From: Sphaerolaimus hirsutus
Lineage: Eukaryota; Nematoda; Chromadorea; Monhysterida; Sphaerolaimidae
Assembly (NCBI GenBank): GCA_964036195.1
Contig: OZ038451.1
Span: 4,344,529-4,408,528 of the forward strand
Reading direction: 5' to 3'
DNA length: 64,000 bases
Shown: positions 11,424-23,300 of the stretch, piece after piece
Layout: every line of letters starts with the position of its first letter
How positions within the stretch are numbered: the stretch's first letter is position 1
Translations under genes and position numbers: made by a program
Notes under the pieces: model-generated
What the model was told of the DNA's origin: nothing
The model's database searches: none
Seen by the model: only the letters and a program-made list of their open reading frames with translations

Positions 11424-11835
11424 AACTCGCCTGGTGCCACTGCTAGACCCTGTAAACGACCCTGTAAAGTGTAAAAAACCCTGTAAAATGTCACGTATCA
11501 TGTAAAAGACCCTGTAAAATGTCAAATGTCATTTAAAATACCCTGTTAAGTGTCATGTGTATCCAAATCATGTTTATTCGTATCCAAATCTTATGTTTTT
11601 TTGTATCCAAATCTTATGTTTTTGTATCAAAACCTTATTTCAAGAAGTAAGATTTAGATAAAAAACAAGATTTGGATATGATAAAAAATATTTGGATACA
11701 TGTGACACTTTGCAGGGCTTTTTACATGACATTTGACACTTTACAGGGTTTTCACATGACATTTGACACTTAACAGGGTCTTTTACATGACACATGACAT
11801 TTTACAGGGTCTTTTACACTTTACAGGGTCTGGAA
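11424..11835. mobile_element. TGTAAAGTGTC element with ATCCAAATCTT core
   Basis: CCCTGTAAAGTGT and CCCTGTAAAATGTCA words on the left and ACACTTTACAGGGTC on the right enclose GTATCCAAATCTTATG repeats and their inverses. It shares both word sets with 4190-4640. Confidence 0.6.
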
Positions 11836-12003
11836 GTGCCCTCTGGAAAATTATTCTTTTGCCAGAATTTTTTTAGAGGTAACTATACGGTTATACAAGA
11901 GGGGGTTTATTCAAGGGGAAATTTTTATTGTCAGATGTTATTATGGATGCGGGAACTATTCAAGGGACGAATTACTCTATGGTTAAAAACATTCATTACA
12001 GCA

Positions 12004-12267
12004 TACCGTATTTCCTCGAAATACCCCCCGGGGGTTTATTTTTCCAGAGTGAGAATTTGGAGAGAAGAACGTGAAAAACGCAACAATAACCACCATTTAT
12101 AAGTTTTTACAGCCTTTTATAAGGATGTAGGTGGTTTAAACGATGTTCTAACGTAACACAGTAAGTGTTTGGAACGTCTGTTATGCATTTCCCAGACCAC
12201 AAATTCATAGTGCCCATTTTGAGGGGGGTATTTCGAGGGGGGGGGGGTATTTCGAGGAAATACGGTA
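12004..12267. mobile_element. Complete TACCGTATT element (CTCGAAATA word)
   Basis: Perfect inverted ends TACCGTATTTCCTCGAAATA and TATTTCGAGGAAATACGGTA flank G and C runs and an internal region that recurs inverted at 56877-57129. Confidence 0.8.
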
Positions 12268-12789
12268 TATACCTATCGCTCTGATGCTTTTTGATAATAA
12301 TAACACCAAGCACCAATAGTGCTTAACCAAAATAGGTGGTTAATTAGTGCTGAGTGCAGAAAGTGTATACCTATGTGCTTTTCGGTGCTTGTTGTGCACA
12401 ATTCTCAGGACAGTACACGTTAACTAAAAAGCTGAATACCTGCTGTCGCTGTCATACGTCGACCTAGAAAAATGTATTCAGTGCCAGGACTGTGCAATCG
12501 CTGTAGTATATTCTGATATCAAAAACTATAAAAACAAAAAAAAATACAGACAAAATACTTACTGTATATTTACAAATTTTTACAGAATATAAATACTTCT
12601 GTATATCGTAAAATAAGTTGTCAGCGGAGTTTTTCGCCGAACTTCTTGACTGGGGAGTTATTTTAGGGAAACAATCGTTTTTTTCTGCCAGAATTTTGAG
12701 TAAAATGTATGATCGATTTACTGCATAAACTCGACGGACATTATAGAAGTCAATGGTCTAAGGAATTTTCATACAACTGCGTATATTCG

Positions 12790-13032
12790 TAGTTGGCACA
12801 CGTCCAAGTTACTGTTTGCGAGAATGTTACCAAATATGAAAGATGCATGATTTCCGTCAGCGTCAACAAAAATGACTGCGGAATGCGATTCAGCGACCGC
12901 AATTGGTTGCTAATGGCAGCCCACACACGAGTTGACACTTGTGTTGACTTAATTGCATTCCGCGGTCATTATCGTTGACGCGAACGGAAATCATGCGTCT
13001 TTTACTTCGTTCATATAAAACGCAACAGTAAC
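12790..13032. mobile_element. Hairpin element in the block missing from copy B
   Basis: Inverted arms include CGTCCAAGTTACTGTTT and CAACAGTAACTTGGACG, ATTTCCGTCAGCGTC and GACGCGAACGGAAAT, and AATGACTGCGGAATGC and GCATTCCGCGGTCATT. The block is absent from the duplicated copy at 61459. Confidence 0.6.
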
Positions 13033-13450
13033 TTGGACGCAGCGGTAAGTTCATACGTATTTTTTTGAATGAATTTGTCGGGACTGCGACGGTAAGATCT
13101 TACCTAAGACCTAACAATCCGACGTTCTATAACGAGTTGTCTATCAAATTCACATCATTCTCGCATAAAAAGTCGGATTGAATTAAATGTATCATGAACC
13201 GAATGGAATTCGTCCATTCAAGTTCGAATTAAAAAACACACGTCATTGGTAACCAAGGGCCGAATCACTGATTCGTTTCATGTCCGCCGAGTTTTAGGTA
13301 AATGGGGTCAAATTTGTTTATGTATTGTTTTATTTATAAGTCAGAAGAATGCATAATTCAAGCAATGGAGTCAATGTTAAAATACCTTCACTTTGGACTT
13401 TGGTGTGGTACACACTGTTCGATTCATAGACCATAATTATAATTGGTAAA

Positions 13451-14020
13451 TACCGTATTTCTTATTATAGAATGGCCTACCTCCAATAGAAGGGCACCTC
13501 CAATAGAACAACAGGTAGATATTGGCGCTGCACACACTAGTTTACTAACAGAAGTAAACTCATTTTGGGTGCTCATGAATCAGCTTTGAATGCATTTGAG
13601 TTTACCAAAATGAGGTATCTGTAAACTACAGTTGACGAGGATCTAAAAACGTATTCTGGTAAACTCAAATACATTCAAAGCTGATTTATGGGCACCCAAA
13701 TTGAGTTTACTTCTGTTAGTAAACTAGTGTGTGCAGCCACATTTCGTTGGAAAAGTGCCAAAACACAAAAATATTACTGAATGGTGAGAACATCAAAGGT
13801 GTTCAAAACTATAATTGAGGAGTTGTTTTTTCATTTGACTTTGTTTGAATTGATGCTCAAATAGTAAATGTTGCTCATGTTTACAAAACTTTGATGTTCA
13901 AATAATTAATGAAAAAATAGAATGGCAGCCTCCAATAGAACGGCATCTCCATTAGAATGGCAGATAAAAAAGTTGCCAATAAAAATACAACAGCACTCTT
14001 CTATCAGAAGAAATACGGTC
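13451..14020. mobile_element. TACCGTATT element (TAATAGAACGGC word)
   Basis: It starts TACCGTATTTCTTATTATAG and ends AGAAGAAATACGG. Words such as CTCCAATAGAACGGCA are repeated near both ends. Its right terminus abuts the last GPCR exon. The 217-bp element at 13524-13740 is inserted inside. The counterpart in copy B is about 61602-61967. Confidence 0.7.
13521..13743. mobile_element. GGCGCTGCACAC element with empty site in copy B
   Basis: The element is 13524-13740, with inverted ends GGCGCTGCACACACTAG and CTAGTGTGTGCAGCC and internal GTTTAC words. ATT flanks it on both sides. Copy B has the uninterrupted sequence GTAGATATTACGTTGG at 61670-61685, which shows this is an insertion made after the duplication. 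A relative with the same ends lies at 48861-49081, also between ATT repeats. Confidence 0.8.
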
Positions 14021-17000
14021 ACCCAACCCCACCCCTCCATTTCCCCCCCCCCCCAAACTGACCCTTGCAGGGGGAGTTCTGGGAGTCGATGGACACTCGG
14101 ACGCAGCTCATGGAGTTGGCGGCCAGGGTGGCCCTGCTGCCACTGTTCTGGTTATGCTGCAGCATGCCCATGGCCCCCGCCAGGCTCGCAGACCTGGGGC
14201 AGGGGGGGGGATTTGTGGAGTGTATACCGTGTTTGGTTGAATTATTCCCCTGGGGAATTATTTTTTGAGATTTTCAGATTTCTATGGGGGGAACTACCGT
14301 ATTTCCACGCAATTTTCAGGGGTATTTCAAGGAAGTATGGTATTCAACAGGGTGAATTATTCAAGGGGAAGTATTATTTTGTTGAAATTTTGTTTTGACG
14401 TCCTATTCGTTGTTTCACCTTTTATTTGTCGATATTTTTAAAATGTCCTCAAAACACCCCCCCCCCCCTCCCCAACGCACCTAGCAGTGATATGGCCGCA
14501 ATGCATGGCGAGTCCCTGTTCCAAACAACTGCGTCTGGCCAGTAAAGCAGAATGGACAGCCAATGAACGACGATCTTCTGCCGTTCGCCAGCAGCACGGC
14601 AAAGCCTAAGAGTTTGGTGGGGGGGGGGGGGGGGGGGGGTCTTTTTCACAGTCAAAAGTGGGGGCGTGAAATGTGGTCAGAATCGTGAAGTGTCTTCACA
14701 CTAACACTTTCCTACTTAAAATGCGTCCCTTCCCACACACTAGTTGACGGCTGACGCAAGTCTGTCAGCTGTTCTGTGTCAGCTCAGATTTCAGTCTCAC
14801 TATCGCACGGCGATCTGCAAATGCACATGCGGCAACGTTGAAGATTGAATATTAACGGCAAGTGCATTTGTAGTATTTGATTGAATTACTAATCAAATAC
14901 TACACATTGGAAGGTCGCCCTGCGAAATCTTAGTTGACATAGACCAGTTGACAGCCAGTTGACACACGTCTGTCAACTGGTGTGTGAGCCATCAGGCGTC
15001 AATATCTCAAAATGTCACGCACCTGTCTGAGCGAAGGTGACGTAAACGCGTAAATCAGTGGGTTTATCGTGCAGGACACGTGCGACAGGCACACGGCGCC
15101 TGGCATCAACCAGCCGGGCATCATTGGCTATAAAGGGGTAGGGGGTAAAGATTGTTGGGGTTTTGTGTGGTTGGCAATGTGCCAAGTTTGAGTTGTGATT
15201 CTTTTTTAGTGTGATTGTTTTATCTGACATGCTATAGGAAGAAAAACTGTTAGACGTTGTGCATTATTCTTCTTACAAGTTTGTCAAATTGCCTGCATTA
15301 AGTAAAGGTCATTGTTTCAGTCTGCAAAGTCTTATTTTAACAAAAGAAAAAATTATGGAAGTTTTGCAGAGGCAGAATGTGAGAACTGCTACAATACAGA
15401 CCAATGCAATTGACCAAATGATAATTGCTGTTAATAAAATGACCATTAGTATGTGTGAAAGCGTAGAATACCGCAAAACTGAGCTGAAGGTTTGCCGGAC
15501 AATCCTGCTAGTTTCTCCCATCTATTGTTTATAGAGAGATAAGTGCCATAAAATCAGTTAGGTAAATGTCATTTGATCAAAACAAAGCATCTATTAGAAG
15601 GTTAGGTTTTAGGTGCATCTTTTTCAGACAACTTTTGTTTTTAAGCACTAAAAGCAACAAAACTCAAAGGTATCCCAAAAACCACGTGCCCAACAAACAA
15701 GGATAGGCTGATGGAAGTAAACCAGAGTATTTATTATGTACAATGGATACCAACATACACCGAATGCTAGTGCAGACAATGCCAATGACCGAATAATTCG
15801 CTTTTTCTGCCAATGTCGCCTGAGAAAAAGTTATTCTTTGTACATTATCATCAAAATAAAGATTTTCAGTTGGGCTATCGATGACTAGCATTCAAAACGG
15901 GGTGATTATCAGAAATATTTATCAGAAAAAATAATCTCAGAAGTCTCTGATCTCTCAAAAATCATCTCATAATTTCTCCCAAAAAATATAGTTGAATCAC
16001 CCTGAAAAATGCAGAAAAATATAAAAACATGCCTAAATGGAATTTTTTATAATTTCTTTTCATTTTTCTTTGGAAAACCTCATTGATGTCTTCATTGATG
16101 TCTCTTTGGAAAACCCTGGAGAAAATATAAATACATAAATAATCCTAACCTTGTCATTTCAATAATTGACAAACTCCTTTGCAATCGCCTGGACTCTGTC
16201 ACAAATTTCCGCAAAATACTGGTGTAACAAAAAACAATGACCACCGTGGGCGTGATAATTGTGCCGAGAAAAATTACATAGACGAGGTAACCAGTGCTTA
16301 CAACACCCAGGAATTCGCAGCGAGACCGACCAGCTGTGAATGTGAGAAATTGATTAAATTGAGATTTTTTGAATACTTTTGGAAATGAAACACTTTTCCA
16401 GAGCACGTATGCACACATGGCAATGAAACTATTTTTGGACCTGTGTAGTGATGTAAAAAACGCCAGGCCTTTAGTGCCAAGCGCCAATGGCGCCAGAGGA
16501 AAATGGCACCTCGCAAAAAAACCCACTCACGTTCAAATGCCGGCTTCTTATCACCAAAAGGGTCAAAAACTGGCGTAATGCCAATGCCAATTCCCAATAT
16601 CCAAGCTGCCACAATCAGCATCAGAGCCCTGGGTTGCCTTCTCTGGTGTTTTACCATTCCTGTTTTGCTGCAAGTGAGAAATCATTTTGAGTGTGAACTG
16701 AATTGAAACATGCTGGTCAACTCGAGTGACCTATCACGTTTTACTCAATGTGGGGCCAGCAAGTTATGGAACTTGGCAAAGTGCCATGAAAGACGTAGGT
16801 ATCTACTGTATTTGACTACAGAACAGCAGAAAATAACAACGCTGTACGAAAAAATCATTATTGATCATAATTTAAATAAATTTTGTTCAGACTTATTTTG
16901 AAAATTCAAATATTGTATTAATCAGATTTCATTTCTTCTGTAGTTGAGTATCTGCGTTTTTAATTACCACTGCAAAATGTATTTACAGTTCGCTTTTTTG

Positions 17001-18078
17001 TGCAATAAACAATAACATTTTTGAGAAAGATATGCTTCTCGGAGACAAGTAAATATCAGAAATCCCATCCTCCCAATTTAATAAAATATAAAACTGACAA
17101 GCAAATGCTGAGATATTTGTCCAAGGCTATCACCAATAGATGAAGTATACTCACTGTGCACAGACTGACAATGCTCACATGTATGATCACACACGTTTCA
17201 AAGTTCACTGGTAGAAACATTACTTCCTGTACAAAATGGTAAATTTGTCAGTGTGATCAAGTTTTTGTGTTATTTGGAGTACCTAGACAAAAAAAAACGG
17301 TTTTTCACGAAGTATCGTAGGATTCAGTAAATATAAAACTGATGCGAAGGTGAATTGTATAGAACGAGTGCAAAATTGCACTTGCCTCAGGCGGGAATCG
17401 AACCCACACCACTCGTATTGAACATGAGCGCCCTAACCGCTAGACTACAGTGGTGGCCGGGCTCTAGTAGTCACAATAAGGGACTGAATAATGCGACGGC
17501 CATGCCCCTAGCAGTATTTTCATCAGCACTGTAATTGACGGACAGAAGAAACAAGCTCATAAATCAGGTAGGGACGGCCACAGGTTTTTTTACTTTTTTT
17601 TTGAAAAACAACGTTTTTTCATAAAAATTATTTTGGCAGTAATTACCATGTATAAAGCTGTCCCATGGCTCCACATCCATTCTATGGCTATACATACATA
17701 GTTATATAACATTACAAAGTACTGCTATTTGTCTGATATAAATACTTGTAAAATATATGTTGACTTGACACATAACCATATATTTGAGAGGTTTTTAGTA
17801 AAACCTTGTTTTTAAATGGGGTGGTTCAAAACATTTTTTCCATCCCTACATAAACACCTTCAAACCAACATTCAACAAAATGACAGGGATAGCCAACAGG
17901 CCCACCAGAAAGTCGCACATTGCCAATGACGCAATGTATCCATTTGTTATTGTCCTTATAGTTGAATGCCTGCAATACGCCATGATCACGCATAGATTGG
18001 ATACAACAGCTGCGAAAGCCAAAAGAGTCTCCACGGAAAAGTAGAGAACTTGAAGCCCACTGGTGAATATGCTGTCAC
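14019..18078 (-). CDS. Adenosine-receptor-like class A GPCR, copy A (8 exons)
   Basis: Minus-strand exons: 17858-18078 (TM1-TM2), 17099-17226 (TM3), 16531-16667 (TM4), 16150-16333 (TM5), 15699-15819 (TM6), 15023-15127 (TM7), 14481-14605 and 14019-14193 (C-tail). All phases agree and give about 397 codons to a TGA. Landmarks are a Cys at the start of TM3, DKY in place of DRY, FGVCWYP in TM6 and NPLIY in TM7, followed by SPSLRQALPCC, a helix-8-like stretch with possible palmitoyl cysteines. CEF before TM5 and the TM6-TM7 sequence resemble adenosine receptors, but ligand is an inference. The start codon lies in an unseen exon upstream. The stop codon overlaps the edge of the element ending at 14020, so the last residues are uncertain. 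A TAGTGATG relic lies in the TM4-TM5 intron. Confidence 0.8.
14733..14990. mobile_element. CACACTAGTTGAC inverted-repeat element
   Basis: The ends CACACACTAGTTGACGGCTG and CAACTGGTGTGTG are imperfect inverted repeats, with GTTGACA and CTGTCAAC words inside. It lies in a GPCR intron and is present in both duplicated copies, so it predates the duplication. Confidence 0.6.
14865..14908. repeat. 36-bp palindrome inserted with 4-bp duplication
   Basis: Positions 14869-14904 have ends TGTAGTATTTGATT and AATCAAATACTACA around an 8-nt loop. CATT flanks it on both sides. Copy B reads straight through (AAGTGCATTGGAAGG), so this is a precise insertion. Confidence 0.7.
16444..16515. mobile_element. TAGTGATG relic in a GPCR intron
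   Basis: TAGTGATGTAAAAAACGCCAG at the left and short GGCGCCA words follow. The right end is lost near the TM4 exon donor at 16530. Confidence 0.5.
17384..17454 (-). tRNA. tRNA-like sequence, probable pseudogene, anticodon position TCA
   Basis: On the minus strand an A box (TAGTCTAGCGG) and B box (GGTTCGATTCC) are correctly spaced. A T stem GTGGG/CCCGC and an anticodon stem with one A-C mismatch can form. The seven-nucleotide loop GTTCAAT places TCA at the anticodon, which would read UGA. The acceptor strands (ACCACTG and CTGAGGC) pair badly, so a decayed copy or a SINE head is more likely than a working tRNA. It lies in the TM2-TM3 intron of GPCR copy A. Confidence 0.45.
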
Positions 18079-18123
18079 CTGAGTAAAAAGTTTGGTTCGC
18101 GTTAAATGGTTAAACTAGGTCAA

Positions 18124-18418
18124 TCTGTGTTTTGGGACAATTTTTGTTCTTTGAAAACCCCTTTTTACAGAAAGACCCCCAAAAGAATGCCAGAAAGTTA
18201 AAAATATTTGGAACCAACTATTTGGTGGACAATTGCACTCTGTGCTAGTAGCTCGAACATATGCCTGTGGCGGGGTGGCACCTGATAAGTTGGTACTAGC
18301 AGATGATGTTTGGCATGATGCCAATTGGGTCCTGCAGCAGATGGAGGGTCATGGATACATCATTTTGAACATTTAGTGATGACACGTGATTGTTTGACAA
18401 GTTGAAACCATTCAATAA
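18124..18418 (+). pseudogene. Unrecognised protein fragment with frameshift, followed by AATAAA
   Basis: Two plus-strand frames each look coding. One covers about 18124-18216 (including FFENPFLQKDPQK). The other runs from about 18210 to a TAG at 18374-18376 (including YACGGVAPDKLVLADDVWHD). They join only by a frameshift near 18215. A poly(A) signal AATAAA lies at about 18414. I do not recognise the protein. A terminal exon with an alternative frame is possible; TTTTTACAG before 18172 would serve as acceptor. Confidence 0.35.
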
Positions 18419-18889
18419 AAGCACAGCATTCAGCAACAAAAGGTCTCAAAAGTGCTGTCTTAGAAATCTGGTGCCTGTTACACTTCTAGGTTTAGCCAAG
18501 TGTTTTCTTTTGTCTAATGTTACTCAAGACCTTAGTTTGGCACCATTTTCTAATGCAAATACTCTTGCATTGAATTGCTTGTTGTTTTTTTTTGTTTGGC
18601 ATGAGGATATCAAATGTTGAATTGATGTGTTTTTTATCCACAATGAGCCCCCTCAATGATTGCCATTTCAGTTCAAATGAAAATGATTGACCTCACTGTG
18701 TTTTTAAACTCACCAGGTTTGGCTCATCTCATTTAATTCAATTTGATGCAGATAGTGTAGTGTTGTGGTGAATGTAAAATTGACACAAAAAGTGTGTTAT
18801 AGTATCACCTTTAATTGATGTCGATGAACATACTTTTTAGACTAGGTAGATAACAAGGAAGCTCATTAAAATAAATCAAATGATGTAAA
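18419..18889. other. No gene recognised
   Basis: AT-rich sequence with no long open frame, recognisable protein or repeat boundary. Confidence 0.4.
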
Positions 18890-19319
18890 TACCGTATTTC
18901 TTCTAATAGAACGGCATACCTCCAATAGAACGGCACCTCCAATAGAATGGCAGGTTTTGGAACATTTTTGCGCTCACAAAAACAATAGAACGGCAGCCTC
19001 CAATTGAACGGCACCTCCAATAGAACGGCATGTGGGAGTTACGTTGGGAGTGTTCCAAAACACATAAATGAATCAAAAATGGATGGTGAGAACATGCAAA
19101 GCATTCAAATAGGTGTTAAATCTCAAGTTGATGCTCTAATATTTAACTATTGCTCAAGCTTCATTAAAATAAGGCTATTTTAGAATGACAAATCTGTGTA
19201 AAAAATTGGTGAAAAAATAGAACGGCAGCCTCCATTAGAACTGCACCTCTAATAGAACGGCAGGTAAAAAAGTTGACGAAAAAATAGAACGGCGCTCTTC
19301 TATTAGAAGAAATACGGTA
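18890..19319. mobile_element. TACCGTATT element (TAATAGAACGGC word)
   Basis: It begins TACCGTATTTCTTCTAATAG and ends CTATTAGAAGAAATACGGTA. The word CTCCAATAGAACGGCA, equal to the inner part of the terminus, is repeated five or six times near each end. Confidence 0.8.
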
Positions 19320-19703
19320 CTCAGAGAAGGTGTCAGGAAAGTTGGGACTAGAAGTGGGTTGTGTTTTCTGCAAAAATTTACTAATTGTATAGTGGCATAT
19401 ACTAATTCTTTACATGTAGTTATATACTTATTAAATACTAATTGTATACAATTAGGTAGGTTTCTAGGTATATGATTGCATCCATACATGCTGTAAAATG
19501 TACCAGTCACCTGTATAACAACAGAACCAAATCATTTGAAACTTCAATTAACCATTAAAATGGTGTTGCACAAGCTCCTACAGTTAGCTACATATTTAGG
19601 TGGGGAATCTATCTTTTTTATATAAATGCACTCACTCTTATTATCAGTGTTGGCAAAGTCAGTTGATTTCAAAGATAGAATTGCATTTACTGTCGAAAAG
19701 TAA

Positions 19704-20067
19704 TACCATATATCCTCGAAATACCCCCCCCCCCGCCCCTGAATTAACCCCCACCTCGAAATACCCCCATCATGAATGATGTACATCATGTGTACAATGT
19801 ACATGATGTGTTTATTGGGATAAATACTCATCGCAGCTATACATAGATTAGTTTGTAAAGATATCTATGTTTGTATGTTCTAATACGTCCCGTTTGGTCA
19901 CGTTCATTCCCAGTATTGGGTATGTAAACGCCCATTCTTTACTACGATATCTACGAAACTTTCTGGCAAAATAACGACCCCCCTCGAATAAGCCCCCTCG
20001 AAATACCCTCTCAAAATTTACACTATGATAAATAAAACCCTTGGGGGTATTTCGAGGAAGTACGGTA
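19704..20067. mobile_element. TACCGTATT element (CTCGAAATA word), mutated left end
   Basis: The left end is TACCATATATCCTCGAAATA and the right end TATTTCGAGGAAGTACGGTA. Internal ATGATGTACATCATG words recur in other copies at 41.3, 42.4, 51.3 and 58.4 kb. Confidence 0.7.
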
Positions 20068-20341
20068 TATTTACTAGATTCGGTATTACATCAAACTGAT
20101 TTACTCAATTTTTTGGCACAATTAGAGGGGACCTCTTTTTGAGGGATTTACACAATTGTTTTCGCCACATTTTGCGAGCACTCAACCAACATCAAACAAT
20201 GTCTCAATTCATTTTCTCAAATTGTATTGTAACAACATGGTGACAACATGGTACCTCTACTGATGCATTCTGAAAAAAAGAAAAATTTCTGGGAAAATTG
20301 ACTTCCTGGTTATTCTTCCAAATCGACTGTGAAAGCTGACT

Positions 20342-23300
20342 GTGAAACTCTTGGTTCGTTTTTTGTGTATCGGCATATGCCTAACAGCCTTGCCGTTATA
20401 TCCACACAATGTGGATCTGGACCCAGTGCACAATAAGCACGTAAGCCTCGAAGATAACTTCTTGGCAAGGGTCCAAAAAAGTGGGGTAGCTAGCCGCATT
20501 AAGGCTACGCACCGGCCTAACAATAATTGGATACATCTGTACTGTACTGACAATGTTAGACAATATCTATATGTCAGCACAACAGTCGGTTGTGAGTACA
20601 ATAATCTCACACAAGCAACAATATGTGCTGGCATGTATGATTACAAAAGACAAAACTATACAATTATAAAACTTACAATAACAACATTGAACAATACATA
20701 CATAGAAGATGAATATGCGAAACGCAGTCGGGGGATTTTCCGGAAAAATACTGCCAAAGAACAAGTGTTTACATACGTTATTAATAAAAAAGAAAAATCG
20801 ATATTTTCGACGAGTCGCGTCGACGGGCACTGCGGCATCGGTGATCGACTAGAAATGGTGGGATATGGGACTATTTTAATAAAGTTTTATATTTGTATAT
20901 CAGGAAATATAACTTATGCTAATACGTATGGGTGTTCGAAGCATAACAACATCTATGTTGTTCTTAAAAGTGATGTGACCTGTCCTAATGCTACAAAAAC
21001 AAATATTCTTGTCTTAACCCGTAACATATATACTAATCAATCAAAAACTATACAGGAACGGGATGGGACACCGATATCAGCGGCGAGTCGCACACAAGCG
21101 CGCAAAGCCAAAGATGCGGCGTCTTTGAAATTAGTTGCCGGAAGTGCAAAACGGGATTCGCAAAAGGCTAAGAACCGAAAGGCGGGGACTTTGTCCGAAA
21201 GTGCGGTTGAAGGGGGCACATATTCTTTGGGTATGACTTTGGACCGCCAAAATTCTGAGCAGGGGGGAATTAGCAGATCTGGAACGTTGCCAAGTCAACT
21301 TTGTGGTAAGTGGGAATTAAATAGATGGTTCTTTGACGCACACAGCGATGAAACATATTGTACACACACAAAAGACATTCGTATATGGCATCTATTTGGG
21401 GGTATAATGGCACGTATAACATATACGTCTGGTATACATACGGTTAAAAACATTAAATATAGAATCCCTTTATTTGCAGACGCAAATCTTGCGACGGAAG
21501 AACCGGATGGCTGCGCTACCCCGACGCTGGCTTTAGTTAGCGATGTGCAAATTTCTGCGGGCGGTGTTACTGACAGCGTCGCCCAAACTTCGCCTGTGCC
21601 AAACCTTGGGGTCGGATTCGACCCAGAAGAAGTAATAGCAACGTACGCGAGCAGTGGCGTGGTCGAAATGGACAACGGTGTACAGATAAGTCCGGACACA
21701 ACCAACTGTCGTACCGTGAGGGACTTAGCGGACGACTTAAGTGAGTCGGGGGTATATTTCATTGAACATTTTATTGGATTCCGGACGATGCATACTACAT
21801 TAAGTGAATTAAGAAAAATCTGTTCTATCCCTATCTGTATGCAAAAGCACACTACGGATCAGAATGTCTCCCTATATACGGCAAAAATATTTATGATAAA
21901 TCTAAAACTATACAATTTTTTCCGGTTGTACGACATAAATTGGCTACGCGCCATATTTTTGCAAATGGACCATATATCTATTGAAAATAACATTAAAACG
22001 TATCTCTCCGTAGACGTGTTGAATGTCACGCCAATTCTGGACGTCGAAAGCGTCACGTGCATGGCGGGGGCTGGGAAACTCGTAGGAGACACCCACTTAC
22101 ACCCGTACGAATACGCCTTGGCTATGCAGCGCAAAATGGAGGAAAACCCCACGGAAACACCAAATGCCTCCGAAGTAGGGCAGCTCTGTGCGTTGGTAAA
22201 GTTGCTAGAAGAAAATCACCAGAAGACCTGCGAATTTATGAAACGGGTGGGTTTAAAAGAAATGCATAATTTATTCTTTAGGTTTGCATATAATATAAAA
22301 TGGGACTTGATTGTTATGTTATCAAATGTAAAACAAAATTTAACACAGTTGGAATTTCTTATATTGCCTGATAACTCTAGCATCTGGGCAAACGTTAATA
22401 ACTTAACAACTAATCATTATGATGCTAACTTTTTTTGTTATTTACCTCAGCTGGAAGTGGCCTACGCTCAGTCGTGCGGCCACCTTGACAAACGCATCGA
22501 CGAATTGATGCTGCAAATTTCACGGCTGGAGGTGGACAAAAGCGCTCTGGAAAAACGAGTGGACGGCACGATCAAGGTATTTGCGTTTGAGTGTGCTCGC
22601 TTACTTATATTACTAAAAACTCGTGAAAAGGAGAAAATGTTTAATATGGAAAATTGCACCTATTCTGAAACTTTTTGGGAATTACATTTTGGTGTCACAA
22701 TAATCAATGTATCGAATAACTTGTTTATACATTCAACAAGATTCTGTTTGCTACGTCTAACTTATACAAATATGTCAATCTTGCAGAATATGAGCGCGCA
22801 AGACTCGACGGTTGGCGATTGCAAGCGCCGTTTGCTGGCCTTGGAAATAAGCCAAAAAACTCCGACAGCTACCACGCCACCGGTTTTCGATCTGGCCAGC
22901 GACGAAACGCCTAAAGGACCAAGCTATAAGCGCCGCTTGACTGACAACATTCAGAACCAAGGAAAAGTTGCGAAAATGGCTGTGCAGCCTGGCCAGGTAA
23001 AGTTGGGTATGGGGATGTGCCCTAATTTTGGTTTGAGTCAACCTGTAGACACTGCATTGTCTGCTTTTGTTGGCGAAAATGTTTTTAATAGATTACCTGT
23101 ACATGGTTGGGATTGTTTCATAAGACAATGTGGAAATAGGGTGATCAACGATAATGACATTACGATTAGAATTAGAAACGAGTGTGATAACCATCATTAT
23201 GGTATATTCTTAGAAAAAAATAGTATGTTACACATATTGGGACATTTAACATCTCACAACGCATTTACTACATTTCAGTGCACTATCCCGCCAACACCTG

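Larger units (their letters stand above)
12319..16333. repeat. Segmental duplication, copy A
   Basis: From AGTGCTTAACCAAAATAGG at 12319 onward the sequence matches 61037-64000 in the same orientation, through the exons and introns of the GPCR gene. Copy A carries extra blocks absent from copy B: about 12729-13300, the 217-bp element at 13524-13740 and the 36-bp palindrome at 14869-14904. The match may run further, since copy B reaches the window end. Confidence 0.85.

Noticed and set aside
14065..14204. Plus-strand exon with a hydrophobic helix-like translation
   Set aside because: The minus-strand reading fits the GPCR C-tail in phase, and both differences between duplicates are synonymous only on the minus strand.
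20342..20632. GTG as translation start of the giant frame
   Set aside because: GTG is not a usual start in animals; the first in-frame ATG is 20633, and an upstream non-coding or spliced 5' end is more likely.
20441..20705. An additional intron near the 5' end of the retroelement (GTAAGC at 20441 or GTGAGT at 20592)
   Set aside because: No acceptor gave both a frame-preserving length and a stop-free junction with a normal CAG or TAG; left undecided.
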